Notes under the pieces: generated by a model
What the model was told of the DNA's origin: nothing
Seen by the model: only the letters and a program-made list of their open reading frames with translations
Database searches by the model: none
Made by a program: the position numbers and the translations under genes
Part shown: positions 8,889 through 17,766 of the stretch, piece after piece
Layout of the letters: the number at the start of each line of letters is the position of its first letter
How positions within the stretch are numbered: the stretch's first letter is position 1
From: Streptomyces purpureus
GTDB taxonomy: Bacteria; Actinomycetota; Actinomycetes; Streptomycetales; Streptomycetaceae
Length of the DNA: 64,000 bases
Assembly: GCF_014648195.1 (NCBI RefSeq)
Contig: NZ_BMQQ01000011.1
Span: 1-64,000, forward strand
Direction of reading: 5' to 3'

Positions 8889-10472
8889 TCAGTCGGTGAC
8901 GACCAGGGACGGCGTCTCCTTGGTGAGGACCTCGCCGCGGAAGAAGGCGGGGCTGCGGCGGCTCATCACCAGCATGATCACTCCGCCGAGGAGCAGCAGG
9001 CCCACGCCGATCACGAAGACCGAGCCGACGCCGAGGACCGAGGAGCCTGAGCCGTAGGCCGGGTCCCACATGTCGTAGAGCGTCTTGGCGAAGACCGCGG
9101 TCAGCATCAGGCCGCCGAGGACCGGGAAGACGCCCTTGTAGACGAGGTCGCGGCCGGAGCGGAAGATCTCCTTGCGGAAGTACCAGGCGCAGGCGAACGC
9201 GGTGAGCGAGTAGTAGAAGCAGATCATCAGGCCGAGCGCGTAGATCGTGTCGATCAGGACGTTCTCGCTGACCAGGGTCATCGCCGTGTAGAAGACGCCC
9301 GTCGCGGCGCCCGCGGTGACCGTCGCCTTGCCGGGGACCTTGAAGCGGGGGTGGACCTTGGCGAAGGACGCCGGCAGCGCCTCGTACGTCGACATCGCCA
9401 GCACTGTGCGGGCCACCGGGATGAACGTGGTCTGGAGGCTGGCCGCGGCCGACGCGAGGACGGCGACGAAGAGGGCGATGCCGAGGACCGGGCCCATGAC
9501 GGGGCCGGCGAGCGCGGCGAAGACGTTGTCGGAGGTCTCCGGGTTGGCGAGGCCGAGGCCCTGGTCGCCGGAGCCGACGGCCATCTGGGCGGCGACGCCG
9601 GTGGCCAGGTAGGAGCCGACCAGGACGACCATCGCGATCAGCGCGGCGCGGCCGGGCGTCTTGGCCGAGCCCGAGGTCTCCTCGTTGGTGGACAGGCAGG
9701 CGTCCCAGCCCCAGTACATGAAGATCGAGAGCGACAGACCGGCGGTGAAGGCGGCGAAGGACTGGACCGCGAACGGGTTCATCCAGGTCCAGGAGAAGTC
9801 GATGCCGGTGTCGAAGGCGCCGCTGCCCGCCTTCTGGAAGGCCATGGCGACGAAGACCACGAGTACGACGAGCTGGAGGCCGACGAGGGCGTACTGCACG
9901 TCCTTGGTGGCGGTCATGCCGCGGTAGCTGATCGCGGTGGCCAGGGCGATGAGCGTGAGGCAGGTCAGGATGTGGACGGCCTTGTTGTCGTCGAGCCCGG
10001 CCACGTACTCGCTGCCCGAGATCTCACCTGCGAGGAGCCAGAAGTAGGAGGTCGCGACGCCCGCGAGGTTGGAGAGCACGATGATCGTGGCGATCACCAG
10101 GCCCCAGCCGCACATCCAGCCGATCTTGGGGCCGAAGGCCTTCACGGTCCAGGTGAAGGAGGTGCCGCAGTCGGGCATGGCGCGGTTGAGCTCGCGGTAC
10201 GCGAAGGCGACCAGGAGCATCGGCAGGAAGCCGGCCAGGAAGATGGCGGGCATCTGCAGCCCGACCTCGCCCGCGGTGGAGCCGAGCGTCGAGGTCAGAC
10301 AGTAGACGGGGGCGACTGTCGAGATGCCGATGACGGCACTGCCCATGAGCCCGACGGAGTTCCCGCCCAGCCCTTTGGTACGTACGCCATGCGTGTCGCC
10401 CGTGGCGTTGACGCCCCTTACCGTGTCTCCACCCTGGGGCCGAGCCCCGGGCTGCGCATCAACCTGAACCAT
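8889..10472 (-). CDS. APC-superfamily amino acid/polyamine permease
   Basis: A 527-residue integral membrane protein with about 12 hydrophobic segments. It begins with the APC signature region (GLMGSAVIGISTVAPVY, then FLPMLLVAFAYRELNRAMPD and GTSFTWTVKAFGP). Internal motifs such as CLSTNEETSGSAKTPGRAA are typical of actinobacterial APC permeases. It probably imports an amino acid, amine or small acid. The ATG at 10472 is the only good start in frame; the ribosome site is weak. The 227-bp gap upstream (10473-10699) is relatively AT-rich, holds no gene and probably contains its promoter. Confidence 0.9.
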   Translation of the reverse strand: MVQVDAQPGARPQGGDTVRGVNATGDTHGVRTKGLGGNSVGLMGSAVIGISTVAPVYCLTSTLGSTAGEVGLQMPAIFLAGFLPMLLVAFAYRELNRAMPDCGTSFTWTVKAFGPKIGWMCGWGLVIATIIVLSNLAGVATSYFWLLAGEISGSEYVAGLDDNKAVHILTCLTLIALATAISYRGMTATKDVQYALVGLQLVVLVVFVAMAFQKAGSGAFDTGIDFSWTWMNPFAVQSFAAFTAGLSLSIFMYWGWDACLSTNEETSGSAKTPGRAALIAMVVLVGSYLATGVAAQMAVGSGDQGLGLANPETSDNVFAALAGPVMGPVLGIALFVAVLASAAASLQTTFIPVARTVLAMSTYEALPASFAKVHPRFKVPGKATVTAGAATGVFYTAMTLVSENVLIDTIYALGLMICFYYSLTAFACAWYFRKEIFRSGRDLVYKGVFPVLGGLMLTAVFAKTLYDMWDPAYGSGSSVLGVGSVFVIGVGLLLLGGVIMLVMSRRSPAFFRGEVLTKETPSLVVTD

Positions 10473-10699
10473 GAACAGGACGTTAAATGCTGCGGTTTCC
10501 TTATCCGGAGGCTTGAAATCCGAATACGAGGCCGATCTTCACCTTGGTTTTCCAGGCACGCCAGCAGCCTCCATCGATGATTGAAAGATCGACCACCGGC
10601 CGCGCCGACCGATCGGCAGGCGCAGCCGGGGAACCGTCCGATATGCGGGAACCGCAGCACTGACCGTTTTGTCCGTTTTCAAATTTTCCCGCGCCGTTT

Positions 10700-12166
10700 T
10701 CAGCCCGGCCACACCACCGCCTGGATCTCGCTGTACGCGTGCAGCGCGTACGAGCCCACATCCCGCCCCACACCGCTCTTCTTGAAGCCGCCGAAGGGCG
10801 CCTCCATGTTCCGGCCGACGGTGTTCACGCCGACCCCGCCGGCCCGCAGCCGGCCCGCGACCCGGAAGGCCCGCGCCACGTCGCCGGACCACACGTAGTC
10901 GAGGAGGCCGTAGTCGCTGTCGTTGGCGAGCGCGATCCCCTCCTCCTCGTCGTCGAAGGGCACCACCACCACGACCGGCCCGAAAATCTCCTCCCGCACG
11001 ATCCGCATGTCGGCGGTGCAGTCCGCGAAGAGCGCCGGGGCGACGTAGAAGCCGCGCGGCAGGCCGGCGGGCCGCTCCCCGCCCGCGACCAGCCGGGCGC
11101 CCTCCTTGCGGCCCAGCTCGACGTAGGACTCGATCCGGTCCCGGTGCGCCGCCGAGATCACCGGGCCGACCACGGTGCCCGGCTCGGCCGGGTCGCCGAC
11201 CTTCATGTACGCGAGGTAGCCGGTCAGCTTCTCGATCAGCTGCCCGTAGATCCCGCGCTGGGCCAGCACCCGCGTCGGGGCCGTACAGATCTGCCCGCTG
11301 TAGAACGCGAAGGTGGTGCCGATGCCCATGACCGCCGCGTCGAGATCGGCGTCGTCGAAGACGAGCGCCGCGCCCTTGCCGCCCAGCTCCATCAGCTGCC
11401 GCTTCAGGGTCCGCCCGCACACCTCGCCGATGCGCTGCCCGACGGCGGTGGAACCGGTGAAGGACACCATGTCCACCTCGGGGGCCTCGACCGCCGCGGC
11501 ACCGACCGCCGGCGAGGAGCCGGTGACCACGTTGACCACCCCGGGCGGCGCACCCGCCTCCTGGAGGGCGCGCGCCATCGCGTAGACCGAGAGCGGATCC
11601 TGCGGGGCCGGTTTCACCACGACCGTGTTGCCCATGGCGAGGGCCGGGGCGACCTTGCCGGCCGGGTTGGCCCAGGGGTTGTTGTACGAGGTGATGCAGG
11701 TGACCACGCCGACCGGGCGCCGCACCGCCACGGCCCCGAACACGCCCGCCCTGCCCATCGGGCCGGCCTCGTTGATCTGCGGCGGCAGCGCCTGCTCGAC
11801 CGGCTCCAGGGCGCCGCGCGCGTACCGCCGGAACCGCGAGATCCCGACCGCGACCTGCATCCCGCGCGCCGTCCCGGTCGTGGCGCCGGTCTCGGCCTGG
11901 GCGAGGACGGTGTTCGGCCCCGCGTCCCGGGCCATGAGGTCGGCCGCCCGGTCCAGGATCGCGGCCCGCTCCTCCGGCGCCGTACGGGACCAGGTGGCGA
12001 AGGCGTCAGCAGCGCAGCTGGCGGCCGCGAGGACCTGCGCCCGGCTCGCCTCGGGCGCGAGCCCGACGGTCTCCTCCGTCGCGGGGTTGATCACCTCGTA
12101 GTGCCCGCCGTCGGGCTCGACCCATTCGCCGCCGATGAACAGCCGCTCGGTCAGCCGCTCGGTCAC
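10700..12166 (-). CDS. NAD(P)-dependent aldehyde dehydrogenase
   Basis: A 488-residue aldehyde dehydrogenase. It has the Asn motif (TSYNNPWANP), cofactor-binding TGSTAVGQRI, catalytic Glu in MELGGKG, catalytic Cys in SGQICTAPTR, and C-terminal EEIFGPVV and PFGGFKKSG. It oxidises an aldehyde to the acid or CoA precursor. The GTG start at 12166 overlaps the stop of the upstream amidohydrolase gene (GTGA), indicating translational coupling. The frame stays open far upstream through the neighbouring gene, but that part has no family similarity. It probably forms the tail of the catabolic minus-strand operon starting at 16915. Confidence 0.93.
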   Translation of the reverse strand: MTERLTERLFIGGEWVEPDGGHYEVINPATEETVGLAPEASRAQVLAAASCAADAFATWSRTAPEERAAILDRAADLMARDAGPNTVLAQAETGATTGTARGMQVAVGISRFRRYARGALEPVEQALPPQINEAGPMGRAGVFGAVAVRRPVGVVTCITSYNNPWANPAGKVAPALAMGNTVVVKPAPQDPLSVYAMARALQEAGAPPGVVNVVTGSSPAVGAAAVEAPEVDMVSFTGSTAVGQRIGEVCGRTLKRQLMELGGKGAALVFDDADLDAAVMGIGTTFAFYSGQICTAPTRVLAQRGIYGQLIEKLTGYLAYMKVGDPAEPGTVVGPVISAAHRDRIESYVELGRKEGARLVAGGERPAGLPRGFYVAPALFADCTADMRIVREEIFGPVVVVVPFDDEEEGIALANDSDYGLLDYVWSGDVARAFRVAGRLRAGGVGVNTVGRNMEAPFGGFKKSGVGRDVGSYALHAYSEIQAVVWPG

Positions 12167-13890
12167 CGGGTGCTCACCGTCCTGGTGTCCCGGCCCGAGC
12201 GCAGCACCCGGCCGGGGATCGCGCCGGTCACCTCGTCGTCCCGGACCGTCTCGACGCCGTTGACCCGCACGGAGACGATCCCGACCGCGCGCGAGTCGAG
12301 CCGGGGGCTGTCCCCCGGCAGGTCGTGGACGAGGGTCGCCGGGCCCGCGTCGATCCGCTCCGGGTCGAAGAGGACGAGGTCCGCGTGGAAGCCCTCGGCG
12401 ATCCGGCCGCGCTCGCGCAGCCCGAAGAGCCGGGCCGGATCGTCGGTGAGCATCCGTACGGCCCGCTCCAGCGGCACCAGCCTGCGGCCCCGCAGACAGT
12501 CCCCGAGGAAGCGGGTGGTGTACGGGGCGCCGCACATCCGGTCCAGGTGCGCGCCGGCGTCCGAGCCGCCCAGCAGCACGTCCTCGTGCTCCCAGGTCTC
12601 CCGGCGCAGCGCCCAGGAGTCGGGGTCGTTGTCGGTGGGCATCGGCCACAGGACCGTACGCAGCTCGTCGTTGGCGCAGATCTCGACGAGGCAGTGGAAG
12701 GGGTCCTGGCCGCGTTCGGCGGCGATGTCCGCGACGACCCGGCCGGTGAGGCCTTCGTTCGCCGGGGAGTACGTGTCGCCGATGACGTACCGGGCGAAGT
12801 GCGCGAGGCGCCGGAAGACGCCCGCCTCCTTGGAGTCGGCGCGGCGCAGCATCTCGGCGCGCACGTCCGGGTCGCGGAGCCTGGCGATCCGCTCGGGGAC
12901 GGGCAGGGCGAGGATCTCGCCCCAGCCGGGGATGAGGTTGAGCGCGCAGAAGGTGCCCAGCGACATGTTCATGGGGGTGAGGATCGGCATGGTGAGCGCG
13001 ACGATCCGGCCGCCGGCCTTCCGCGCGCGTTCGCTCGGGACGAGCTGGCGCGGGACGCGTTCGGGCACGGCGGCGTCGATGGTGAGGACGTTCCAGTTGA
13101 GCGGCCGGCCGGCGGCGGCGCTCATCTCCACGAAGAGGTCGATCTCCTCGTCGCTGAACTGGTCGAGGCAGCCCGCGAGGATCGCCTCGATCTGGGTGCC
13201 CTCGTGTTCGCCGACCGCCTTGGACAGGGCGAGGAGTTCGGCGGGGGTCGCGTGGCGGGAGGCGACGGGCCGGCCGTCGCCGTCGGAGTGGGTGGCGGAC
13301 TGGGTGGTGGACAGTCCCCAGGCACCGGCGTCCATCGCGTCGTGGAGGAGGGCGGTCATCTGCTCCAGCTGCTCCGCGGTGGGCTGCCCGCCGACGGCGT
13401 CGGCGCCCATGACGTACCGGCGCAGGGCGCAGTGGCCCACCATGAACCCGGCGTTGACGGCGATGCGCCCTTCGAGGGCGTCGAGGTACTCGCCGAAGCT
13501 GTGCCAGTTCCAGGGGGCGCCCTGCTCCAGGGCGACCAGGGCCATGCCCTCGACCTTGGACATCATGCGGCGCGTGTAGTCGGCGTCCTCGGGCCGGTCC
13601 GGGTGGAGCGGGGCGAGGGTGAAGCCGCAGTTGCCGCCGGCGACGGTGGTGACGCCGTGGTTCATGGAGGGGGTGGCGAAGGGGTCCCAGAAGAGCTGGG
13701 CGTCGTAGTGGGTGTGCGGGTCGACGAAGCCGGGGGCGAGGACGAGTCCGGACGCGTCCTCGCTGGTACGGGCTGCCGCCCCGGCCTCGGGGAAGACGAT
13801 CCGCCCGTCGCGTACACCTACGTCGGCGGTGAAGGCGGGGGCGCCGGTGCCGTCGACGACGGTGGCGCCCTTGATCAGGTGATCGAGCAT
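12163..13890 (-). CDS. N-acyl-D-amino-acid deacylase-like amidohydrolase
   Basis: A 575-residue amidohydrolase-superfamily enzyme. It has the metal motif VDPHTHYDAQLFWDP, MNHGVTTVAGGNCGF, FMVGHCALRRYVMG, and the C-terminal catalytic-Asp region GGSDAGAHLDRM, then PYTTRFLGD and RGRIAEGFHADLVLFDP. This is the D-aminoacylase/dihydroorotase-like group; actinobacterial members of this length often sit in CoA-ester catabolic clusters and act on unknown amides. AAAGGA lies five bases before the ATG. It overlaps the aldehyde dehydrogenase by 4 bp. A 111-bp gap separates it from the upstream LLM gene, so it may share that gene's palindrome-controlled promoter. Confidence 0.88.
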   Translation of the reverse strand: MLDHLIKGATVVDGTGAPAFTADVGVRDGRIVFPEAGAAARTSEDASGLVLAPGFVDPHTHYDAQLFWDPFATPSMNHGVTTVAGGNCGFTLAPLHPDRPEDADYTRRMMSKVEGMALVALEQGAPWNWHSFGEYLDALEGRIAVNAGFMVGHCALRRYVMGADAVGGQPTAEQLEQMTALLHDAMDAGAWGLSTTQSATHSDGDGRPVASRHATPAELLALSKAVGEHEGTQIEAILAGCLDQFSDEEIDLFVEMSAAAGRPLNWNVLTIDAAVPERVPRQLVPSERARKAGGRIVALTMPILTPMNMSLGTFCALNLIPGWGEILALPVPERIARLRDPDVRAEMLRRADSKEAGVFRRLAHFARYVIGDTYSPANEGLTGRVVADIAAERGQDPFHCLVEICANDELRTVLWPMPTDNDPDSWALRRETWEHEDVLLGGSDAGAHLDRMCGAPYTTRFLGDCLRGRRLVPLERAVRMLTDDPARLFGLRERGRIAEGFHADLVLFDPERIDAGPATLVHDLPGDSPRLDSRAVGIVSVRVNGVETVRDDEVTGAIPGRVLRSGRDTRTVSTR

Positions 13891-14001
13891 GACGGTCCTT
13901 TCTGCGCGTGGACACGGGCGTGCCCCGGCCGGGGCCGCCGCGGAACGGCCTCCGGCCGGGGCCGGTACGGGACGGCGGTCCGGGAAGACGCCGTCCCCGC
14001 T

Positions 14002-15123
14002 CTACTGCGCCGCCTGCCGGAAGCGGGTCGTGCGGTGGACCGGGTCCGTGTCGATCTTGGGGATCACGTGGTCACCGATGAGCTTGATCGTGTTCATCGT
14101 GTCCTCGTACGAGACGCCGATCGGCAGCCCGAACGACAGCTGGTCCGCGCCCGCCTGCTCCCACCGCTTGCACTGGCGCAGCACCTCGTCCGGGTCGCCG
14201 CAGATCATCAGCTCCTCGGCGATGAGGAGCTCGATGATCTCCTCGGAGTACTCGGGCAGCAGCTCGGGCCACTCCGGGATGCCCTCGGGCCGGGGGAAGG
14301 TGTCGTGGTAGCGGAAGAGCAGCGACTGGAGGTAGTTCAGCCCGCCGCCGACCGCGATCTCGACCGCCTTCTGGTGGGTCTCGGCGCAGATCGCCGTCGA
14401 GGTCACCATGACGTTGTCGTTGACGAAGTCGCCGACCGCCCGGGCCTCCTTCACCGCGGTCTTGTAGGAGTCGACGACCCACTCCATGTCGGAGACCTTC
14501 TGCACGCTGAAGCCGAGGACGCCGAGGCCCTTCTTGCCGGCCATGGCGTACGAGGACGGCGATCCGGCCGCGTACCACATCGCCGGGTGGGACTTCCCGT
14601 ACGGCTTGGGCAGGACCTTGCGCGGCGGCAGGGACCAGTGCTTGCCCTGGAAGCCGGCGTACTCGTCCTGGAGCCACATCTTGGGGAACTCGGCGATGGT
14701 CTCTTCCCAGATCTCCTTGGTGTGGTTCATGTCGGTGATGCCCGGCATGAAGCCGAGGATCTCGTGCGAGCCGGCCCCCCGTCCCGACCCGAACTCGAAG
14801 CGCCCGCCGGAGAGGTGGTCGAGCATGGCGACCTTCTCGGCCACCTTGACCGGGTGGTTGACCGGGGCGAGCGGGTTGAAGATGCCGGAGCCGAGGTGGA
14901 TGCGGTCGGTGGCGTGGGCGAGGTACCCGAGGAAGACGTCGTTGGCGGAGAGGTGGGAGTACTCCTCCAGGAAGTGGTGCTCGGAGGCCCAGGCGTACTT
15001 GAAGCCGGACCGGTCCGCCTGGATGACGTACTCCGTCTCCTCCATGAGCGCCTTGTGTTCCGCCTCGGGATCGGTCTCGGCACGCTTTCCGACGTATCCC
15101 TGAACAAAGATCCCGAATTCCAA
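14002..15123 (-). CDS. LLM-class flavin-dependent monooxygenase (luciferase alpha-like)
   Basis: A protein of about 373 residues with the bacterial-luciferase pattern: LEFGIFVQGYV at the N-terminus, ASEHHFLEEYS, GSGIFNPLAPVNHPVKVAE, DHLSGGRFEFGSGRG and a long C-terminal half. Members usually oxygenate with reduced FMN supplied by a reductase; a flavin reductase of the same regulon lies at 45915. The TTG start at 15123 was chosen because GGAGGAG sits seven bases upstream; an ATG at 15186 would have to read through a regulatory palindrome. Two copies of the CTGACG-N3-CGTCAG palindrome lie upstream. Substrate unknown. Confidence 0.88.
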   Translation of the reverse strand: MEFGIFVQGYVGKRAETDPEAEHKALMEETEYVIQADRSGFKYAWASEHHFLEEYSHLSANDVFLGYLAHATDRIHLGSGIFNPLAPVNHPVKVAEKVAMLDHLSGGRFEFGSGRGAGSHEILGFMPGITDMNHTKEIWEETIAEFPKMWLQDEYAGFQGKHWSLPPRKVLPKPYGKSHPAMWYAAGSPSSYAMAGKKGLGVLGFSVQKVSDMEWVVDSYKTAVKEARAVGDFVNDNVMVTSTAICAETHQKAVEIAVGGGLNYLQSLLFRYHDTFPRPEGIPEWPELLPEYSEEIIELLIAEELMICGDPDEVLRQCKRWEQAGADQLSFGLPIGVSYEDTMNTIKLIGDHVIPKIDTDPVHRTTRFRQAAQ

Positions 15124-15146
15124 GGTCTTCTCCTCCGGGGGTATTT

Positions 15147-15161
15147 CTGACGAGCCGTCAG
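15147..15161. promoter_or_regulatory. Catabolic-regulon palindrome, perfect copy
   Basis: CTGACGAGCCGTCAG matches the CTGACG-N3-CGTCAG consensus at 12 of 12 fixed positions. It lies 24 bases upstream of the LLM monooxygenase TTG start and 62 bp from a second perfect copy, so it is likely an operator for the minus-strand unit 14002-15123. Confidence 0.8.
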
Positions 15162-15208
15162 ATCTCGATGAGGTCGACTGTGACACCGCGCCCGAGGGCC
15201 GTCAATAC

Positions 15209-15223
15209 CTGACGAAGCGTCAG
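15209..15223. promoter_or_regulatory. Catabolic-regulon palindrome, perfect copy over an SDR stop codon
   Basis: CTGACGAAGCGTCAG, 12 of 12 fixed positions. It overlaps the last codon and stop of the upstream SDR gene and stands 86 bases before the LLM start at 15123. With the copy at 15147 it forms a double operator. Confidence 0.78.
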
Positions 15224-15981
15224 AAGAGGCTGACCCCGGCCAGCCAGCCGCCGTCGATGACGAACGGCTGCCCCGTGATGTACGAGGAGTCGTCGCAGCT
15301 CAGGAAGAGGGCCAGGGCGGCCACCTCCTCCGGCTCGCCGACCCTCCCGAGCGGCACGAGCTTGCGGTACAGCTCATCGACCGCGCTGCGCTCGACCCCC
15401 TCGGGCCGGCTCATCGGGGTGTCGACGGCGCCCGGGCAGACGGCGTTGACCCGGATGCCCTTCGCGGCCAGCTCCACCGCCGCGACCCGGGTCAGGCCGA
15501 GGACGGCGTGCTTGGTGGCGGCGTACGCGCCCACGCCCGCCATACCGGTCAGCGCGGTGTACGACGCGGTGTTCACGATCGTGCCGCCGCCGGCCGCCTC
15601 GATCTCGGGCGCCAGCGTCCGTATCCCCAGGAAGCAGCCGACCTGGTTGACCTGGACGATCGCCTGGAACTCGGCGAGCGGCGTGGACACCAGCTCGTTG
15701 AAGCGCAGGATCCCCGCGTTGTTCACCAGGCCCGTGACGGGTCCGAAGGCGTCCTTGGCGGCGGCGACGGCCTCGGTCCAGTCCGCCTCGCTCGTCACAT
15801 CGAGGTGGACGTAGCGCGCACGGTCCTCGCCGATCTCCTTCGCCAGCGCCTCGCCCTGCTCGTCCAGCACGTCCGTGAGGACGACCTTGGCCCCTTCGGC
15901 GGCGAAGAGCCGCGCCTCCTGCTCCCCCTGTCCGCGCGCCGCGCCCGTGACGACGACGACCCGCCCGTCCAGCTTGCCCAT
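15220..15981 (-). CDS. SDR-family dehydrogenase, hydroxysteroid-dehydrogenase-like
   Basis: A 253-residue classical short-chain dehydrogenase. It has the cofactor motif TGAARGQGEQEA, NNAGI, catalytic Ser in NTASYTALTG, YAATKHA (Tyr-x3-Lys) and the C-terminal ITGQPFVIDGGW. The sequence resembles actinobacterial 3-alpha/20-beta-hydroxysteroid dehydrogenases, so the substrate may be a cyclic secondary alcohol; this is a resemblance, not proof. The ATG at 15981 has GGGAG six bases upstream. It follows the LLM gene at 15992 by 10 bp, so the two are one operon. Confidence 0.9.
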   Translation of the reverse strand: MGKLDGRVVVVTGAARGQGEQEARLFAAEGAKVVLTDVLDEQGEALAKEIGEDRARYVHLDVTSEADWTEAVAAAKDAFGPVTGLVNNAGILRFNELVSTPLAEFQAIVQVNQVGCFLGIRTLAPEIEAAGGGTIVNTASYTALTGMAGVGAYAATKHAVLGLTRVAAVELAAKGIRVNAVCPGAVDTPMSRPEGVERSAVDELYRKLVPLGRVGEPEEVAALALFLSCDDSSYITGQPFVIDGGWLAGVSLF

Positions 15982-15991
15982 GCCGTACTCC

Positions 15992-16915
15992 CTAGCCTTG
16001 AAGGTGCGGAGCCACATCGGCGGCGAAGGCCGCCATCTGGTCGGTCAGTTCGCTGCGGCTCCGGGAGCGGAACCGCACCTGGATCTGGTGCACGCCCATC
16101 GCGCCGTACGCCCGCAGCGACTCGGCGAGCGCCTCCGGGTCGCCGGTCAGGGTGCGCCGGCCGGTGTCCCAGGACGCCTCGCCGACGTACAGCGGCTCGG
16201 TGATGGCGCCGACGGTGAGCGGATCGGTCACCCCGGCCTCCTCCCGCAGCTGCCGGAGCCGGGCGATCTGGCCCGGCAGCCGGTCGCGGGGATCGCCCTG
16301 CGGCAGCCAGCCGTCCCCCTTGAGCGCGGCGCGCCGCACGGCGGCCGGTGAGGAGCCGCCGACCCAGACGGGCACCCGTTCCTGGGCGGGCCGGGGCCGC
16401 TGCCCGAGGTCCTTGAAGGCGAACCGCTCCCCGGTGAAGGCGGGGTACTCCTCCGGCCCGAGGGCCGCCTTCAGCGCGTCGATCGTCTCGTCGAGCACCG
16501 CCCCGCGCCGGGCGAAGTCGGCCCCGACGGCATCGAACTCCTCCTGTACGTGCCCGGCCCCGACCCCGAGGACCAGCCGGCCGCCGGAGAGGTGGTCGAC
16601 GGTGGCGTACGCCTTGGCGGTGACGAGCGGATGGCGCAGCCCGACGACGGCGACATGGCTCAGCAGCCGGACGCGCGAGGTGGCGGCGGCGAGGAAGGAG
16701 AGGGTGGCGACGGGGTCGTACCAGACCGTGCTCATGGCCCCCGCCAGCCTGCGGGGTATGGCCACATGGTCGCAGCAGGCGAGGTAGCCGAAGCCGCAGC
16801 GGTCGGCGACCTCGGCGATCTCGACGAGATCCATGGGCCCGGCCCCGGCCTCCCAGGGCTCGGCGTAGATGCTGCTCTGCGACTGGACCGGGAGCTGCAT
16901 CCCGTACATCACCAT
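15992..16915 (-). CDS. LLM-class oxidoreductase, probably F420-dependent
   Basis: A 307-residue luciferase-fold protein: YGMQLPVQSQS, FGYLACCDHVAIPR, HVAVVGLRHPLVTAKAYAT and the signature DHLSGGRLVLGVGAGHVQEEF. It is shorter than flavin monooxygenases and closer to F420-dependent dehydrogenases/reductases. The ATG at 16915 has GAGGGG seven bases upstream. It is the first gene of a minus-strand operon with the SDR 10 bp downstream, and a palindrome of the catabolic regulon lies 15 bases before the start. Confidence 0.87.
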   Translation of the reverse strand: MVMYGMQLPVQSQSSIYAEPWEAGAGPMDLVEIAEVADRCGFGYLACCDHVAIPRRLAGAMSTVWYDPVATLSFLAAATSRVRLLSHVAVVGLRHPLVTAKAYATVDHLSGGRLVLGVGAGHVQEEFDAVGADFARRGAVLDETIDALKAALGPEEYPAFTGERFAFKDLGQRPRPAQERVPVWVGGSSPAAVRRAALKGDGWLPQGDPRDRLPGQIARLRQLREEAGVTDPLTVGAITEPLYVGEASWDTGRRTLTGDPEALAESLRAYGAMGVHQIQVRFRSRSRSELTDQMAAFAADVAPHLQG

Positions 16916-16930
16916 GAATCCACCCCTCAC

Positions 16931-16945
16931 CTGACGGCCCATCAG
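16931..16945. promoter_or_regulatory. Catabolic-regulon palindrome (11/12)
   Basis: CTGACGGCCCATCAG, one mismatch in the right half. It lies immediately upstream of the ribosome site of the LLM gene starting at 16915. Confidence 0.72.
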
Positions 16946-17051
16946 ATACTTGCGGGCCCATCGTCGCCGTCGGCGCACGGTGGAGCAAGAGTCGCGCCGG
17001 AACCCCTTGGCGCGATCCGGGGCATCCGACTCGCGCGCCAATGTTGTTGAC

Positions 17052-17067
17052 GTACAATTCTTTGTAC
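17052..17067. promoter_or_regulatory. Palindromic operator/promoter of the VapBC module
   Basis: GTACAATTCTTTGTAC is an inverted repeat (GTACAA with TTGTAC around 4 bases) 26 bp before the antitoxin start. TTGACG sits directly in front of it (17047). VapB proteins normally repress their own operon by binding such repeats; that is the inferred role here. Confidence 0.55.
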
Positions 17068-17093
17068 ATCCCCCACATCGACGGAGGTGTGAC

Positions 17094-17315
17094 ATGGGCG
17101 TGACCCAGATCGACATAGACGATGACGCACTGCGACGAGTCATGGCCCTGTCCAAGGCCAGGACCAAGAAGGAGGCCGTCAATCTCGCCCTCCGCTTCTA
17201 CGCCGACCGGCAGGAACGCGCGGCACGCATCGGCCGTCACTTCGAGCGTGCGCGCCAGTGGGGGGCCGTCGAGGACGCGGAACGTCTGCATCGGGCGGAG
17301 AAGGACAGTCGGTGA
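17094..17315 (+). CDS. vapB: VapB-type antitoxin
   Basis: A 73-residue protein with an N-terminal ribbon-helix-helix-like segment (MGVTQIDIDDDALRRVMALS, then KTKKEAVNLALR-like sequence reading RTKKEAVNLALRFYADR) and a C-terminal toxin-binding tail. This matches VapB antitoxins of actinobacteria. GGAGG lies six bases before the ATG. Its stop overlaps the toxin start (GTGA), the usual antitoxin-first coupled order. Confidence 0.85.
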   Translation: MGVTQIDIDDDALRRVMALSKARTKKEAVNLALRFYADRQERAARIGRHFERARQWGAVEDAERLHRAEKDSR

Positions 17316-17722
17316 TCTACCTGCTCGACACCTCGGGCCTCGTCCGGCTGCTCAGCACCCCGGCCCTGCAGTCGGCCTGGTACGACGCGATCGACGCCGA
17401 GGCGATCGCGTCGTGCTACCCGCAGCGCGCCGAGTTCCTCTACAGCGCTCGGAACAGTCGCGAGTACGACGAGATCGCGGAGATGTTCACCGACCTGTAC
17501 CCCGACGTGGCGGTACCCAAGAACGCCGGGCGCTGGATCGGTTCGGTGCAGCAGCGGATGGCGCGGGACGGCGAACACCGCAGCGCCTCGGCCGTCGACC
17601 TGATCATCGCGGCGACCGCGGCCCATCATGGGCTGACCGTCCTGCATGACGACGCCGACTACCGCACCATCGCCCGGCACGCGGCCGACCTGAGCGAACA
17701 CAGCATCCGCGACATCCCGTGA
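17312..17722 (+). CDS. vapC: VapC-type PIN-domain ribonuclease toxin
   Basis: A 136-residue PIN-domain protein. It has the first acidic residue in YLLDTSGLVRL, a conserved Glu in QRAEFLYSAR, SASAVDLIIAATAAHHGLTVLHDD carrying the later Asp residues, and a final DADYRTIAR. These acids bind Mg for single-strand RNA cleavage. The GTG start at 17312 overlaps the antitoxin stop. The nuclease should be held inactive by the VapB product. Confidence 0.9.
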   Translation: MIYLLDTSGLVRLLSTPALQSAWYDAIDAEAIASCYPQRAEFLYSARNSREYDEIAEMFTDLYPDVAVPKNAGRWIGSVQQRMARDGEHRSASAVDLIIAATAAHHGLTVLHDDADYRTIARHAADLSEHSIRDIP

Positions 17723-17766
17723 GGAGAGCGGGCCCGGGCCGGAAGCCGACGGGCCCGACCCGGCCG

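Noticed and set aside
10700..13915. A single open frame of 1071 codons on the minus strand spanning two genes
   Set aside because: Only the last 488 codons resemble a protein (aldehyde dehydrogenase). The upstream part is Arg/Pro-rich and is the shadow of the amidohydrolase in another frame.
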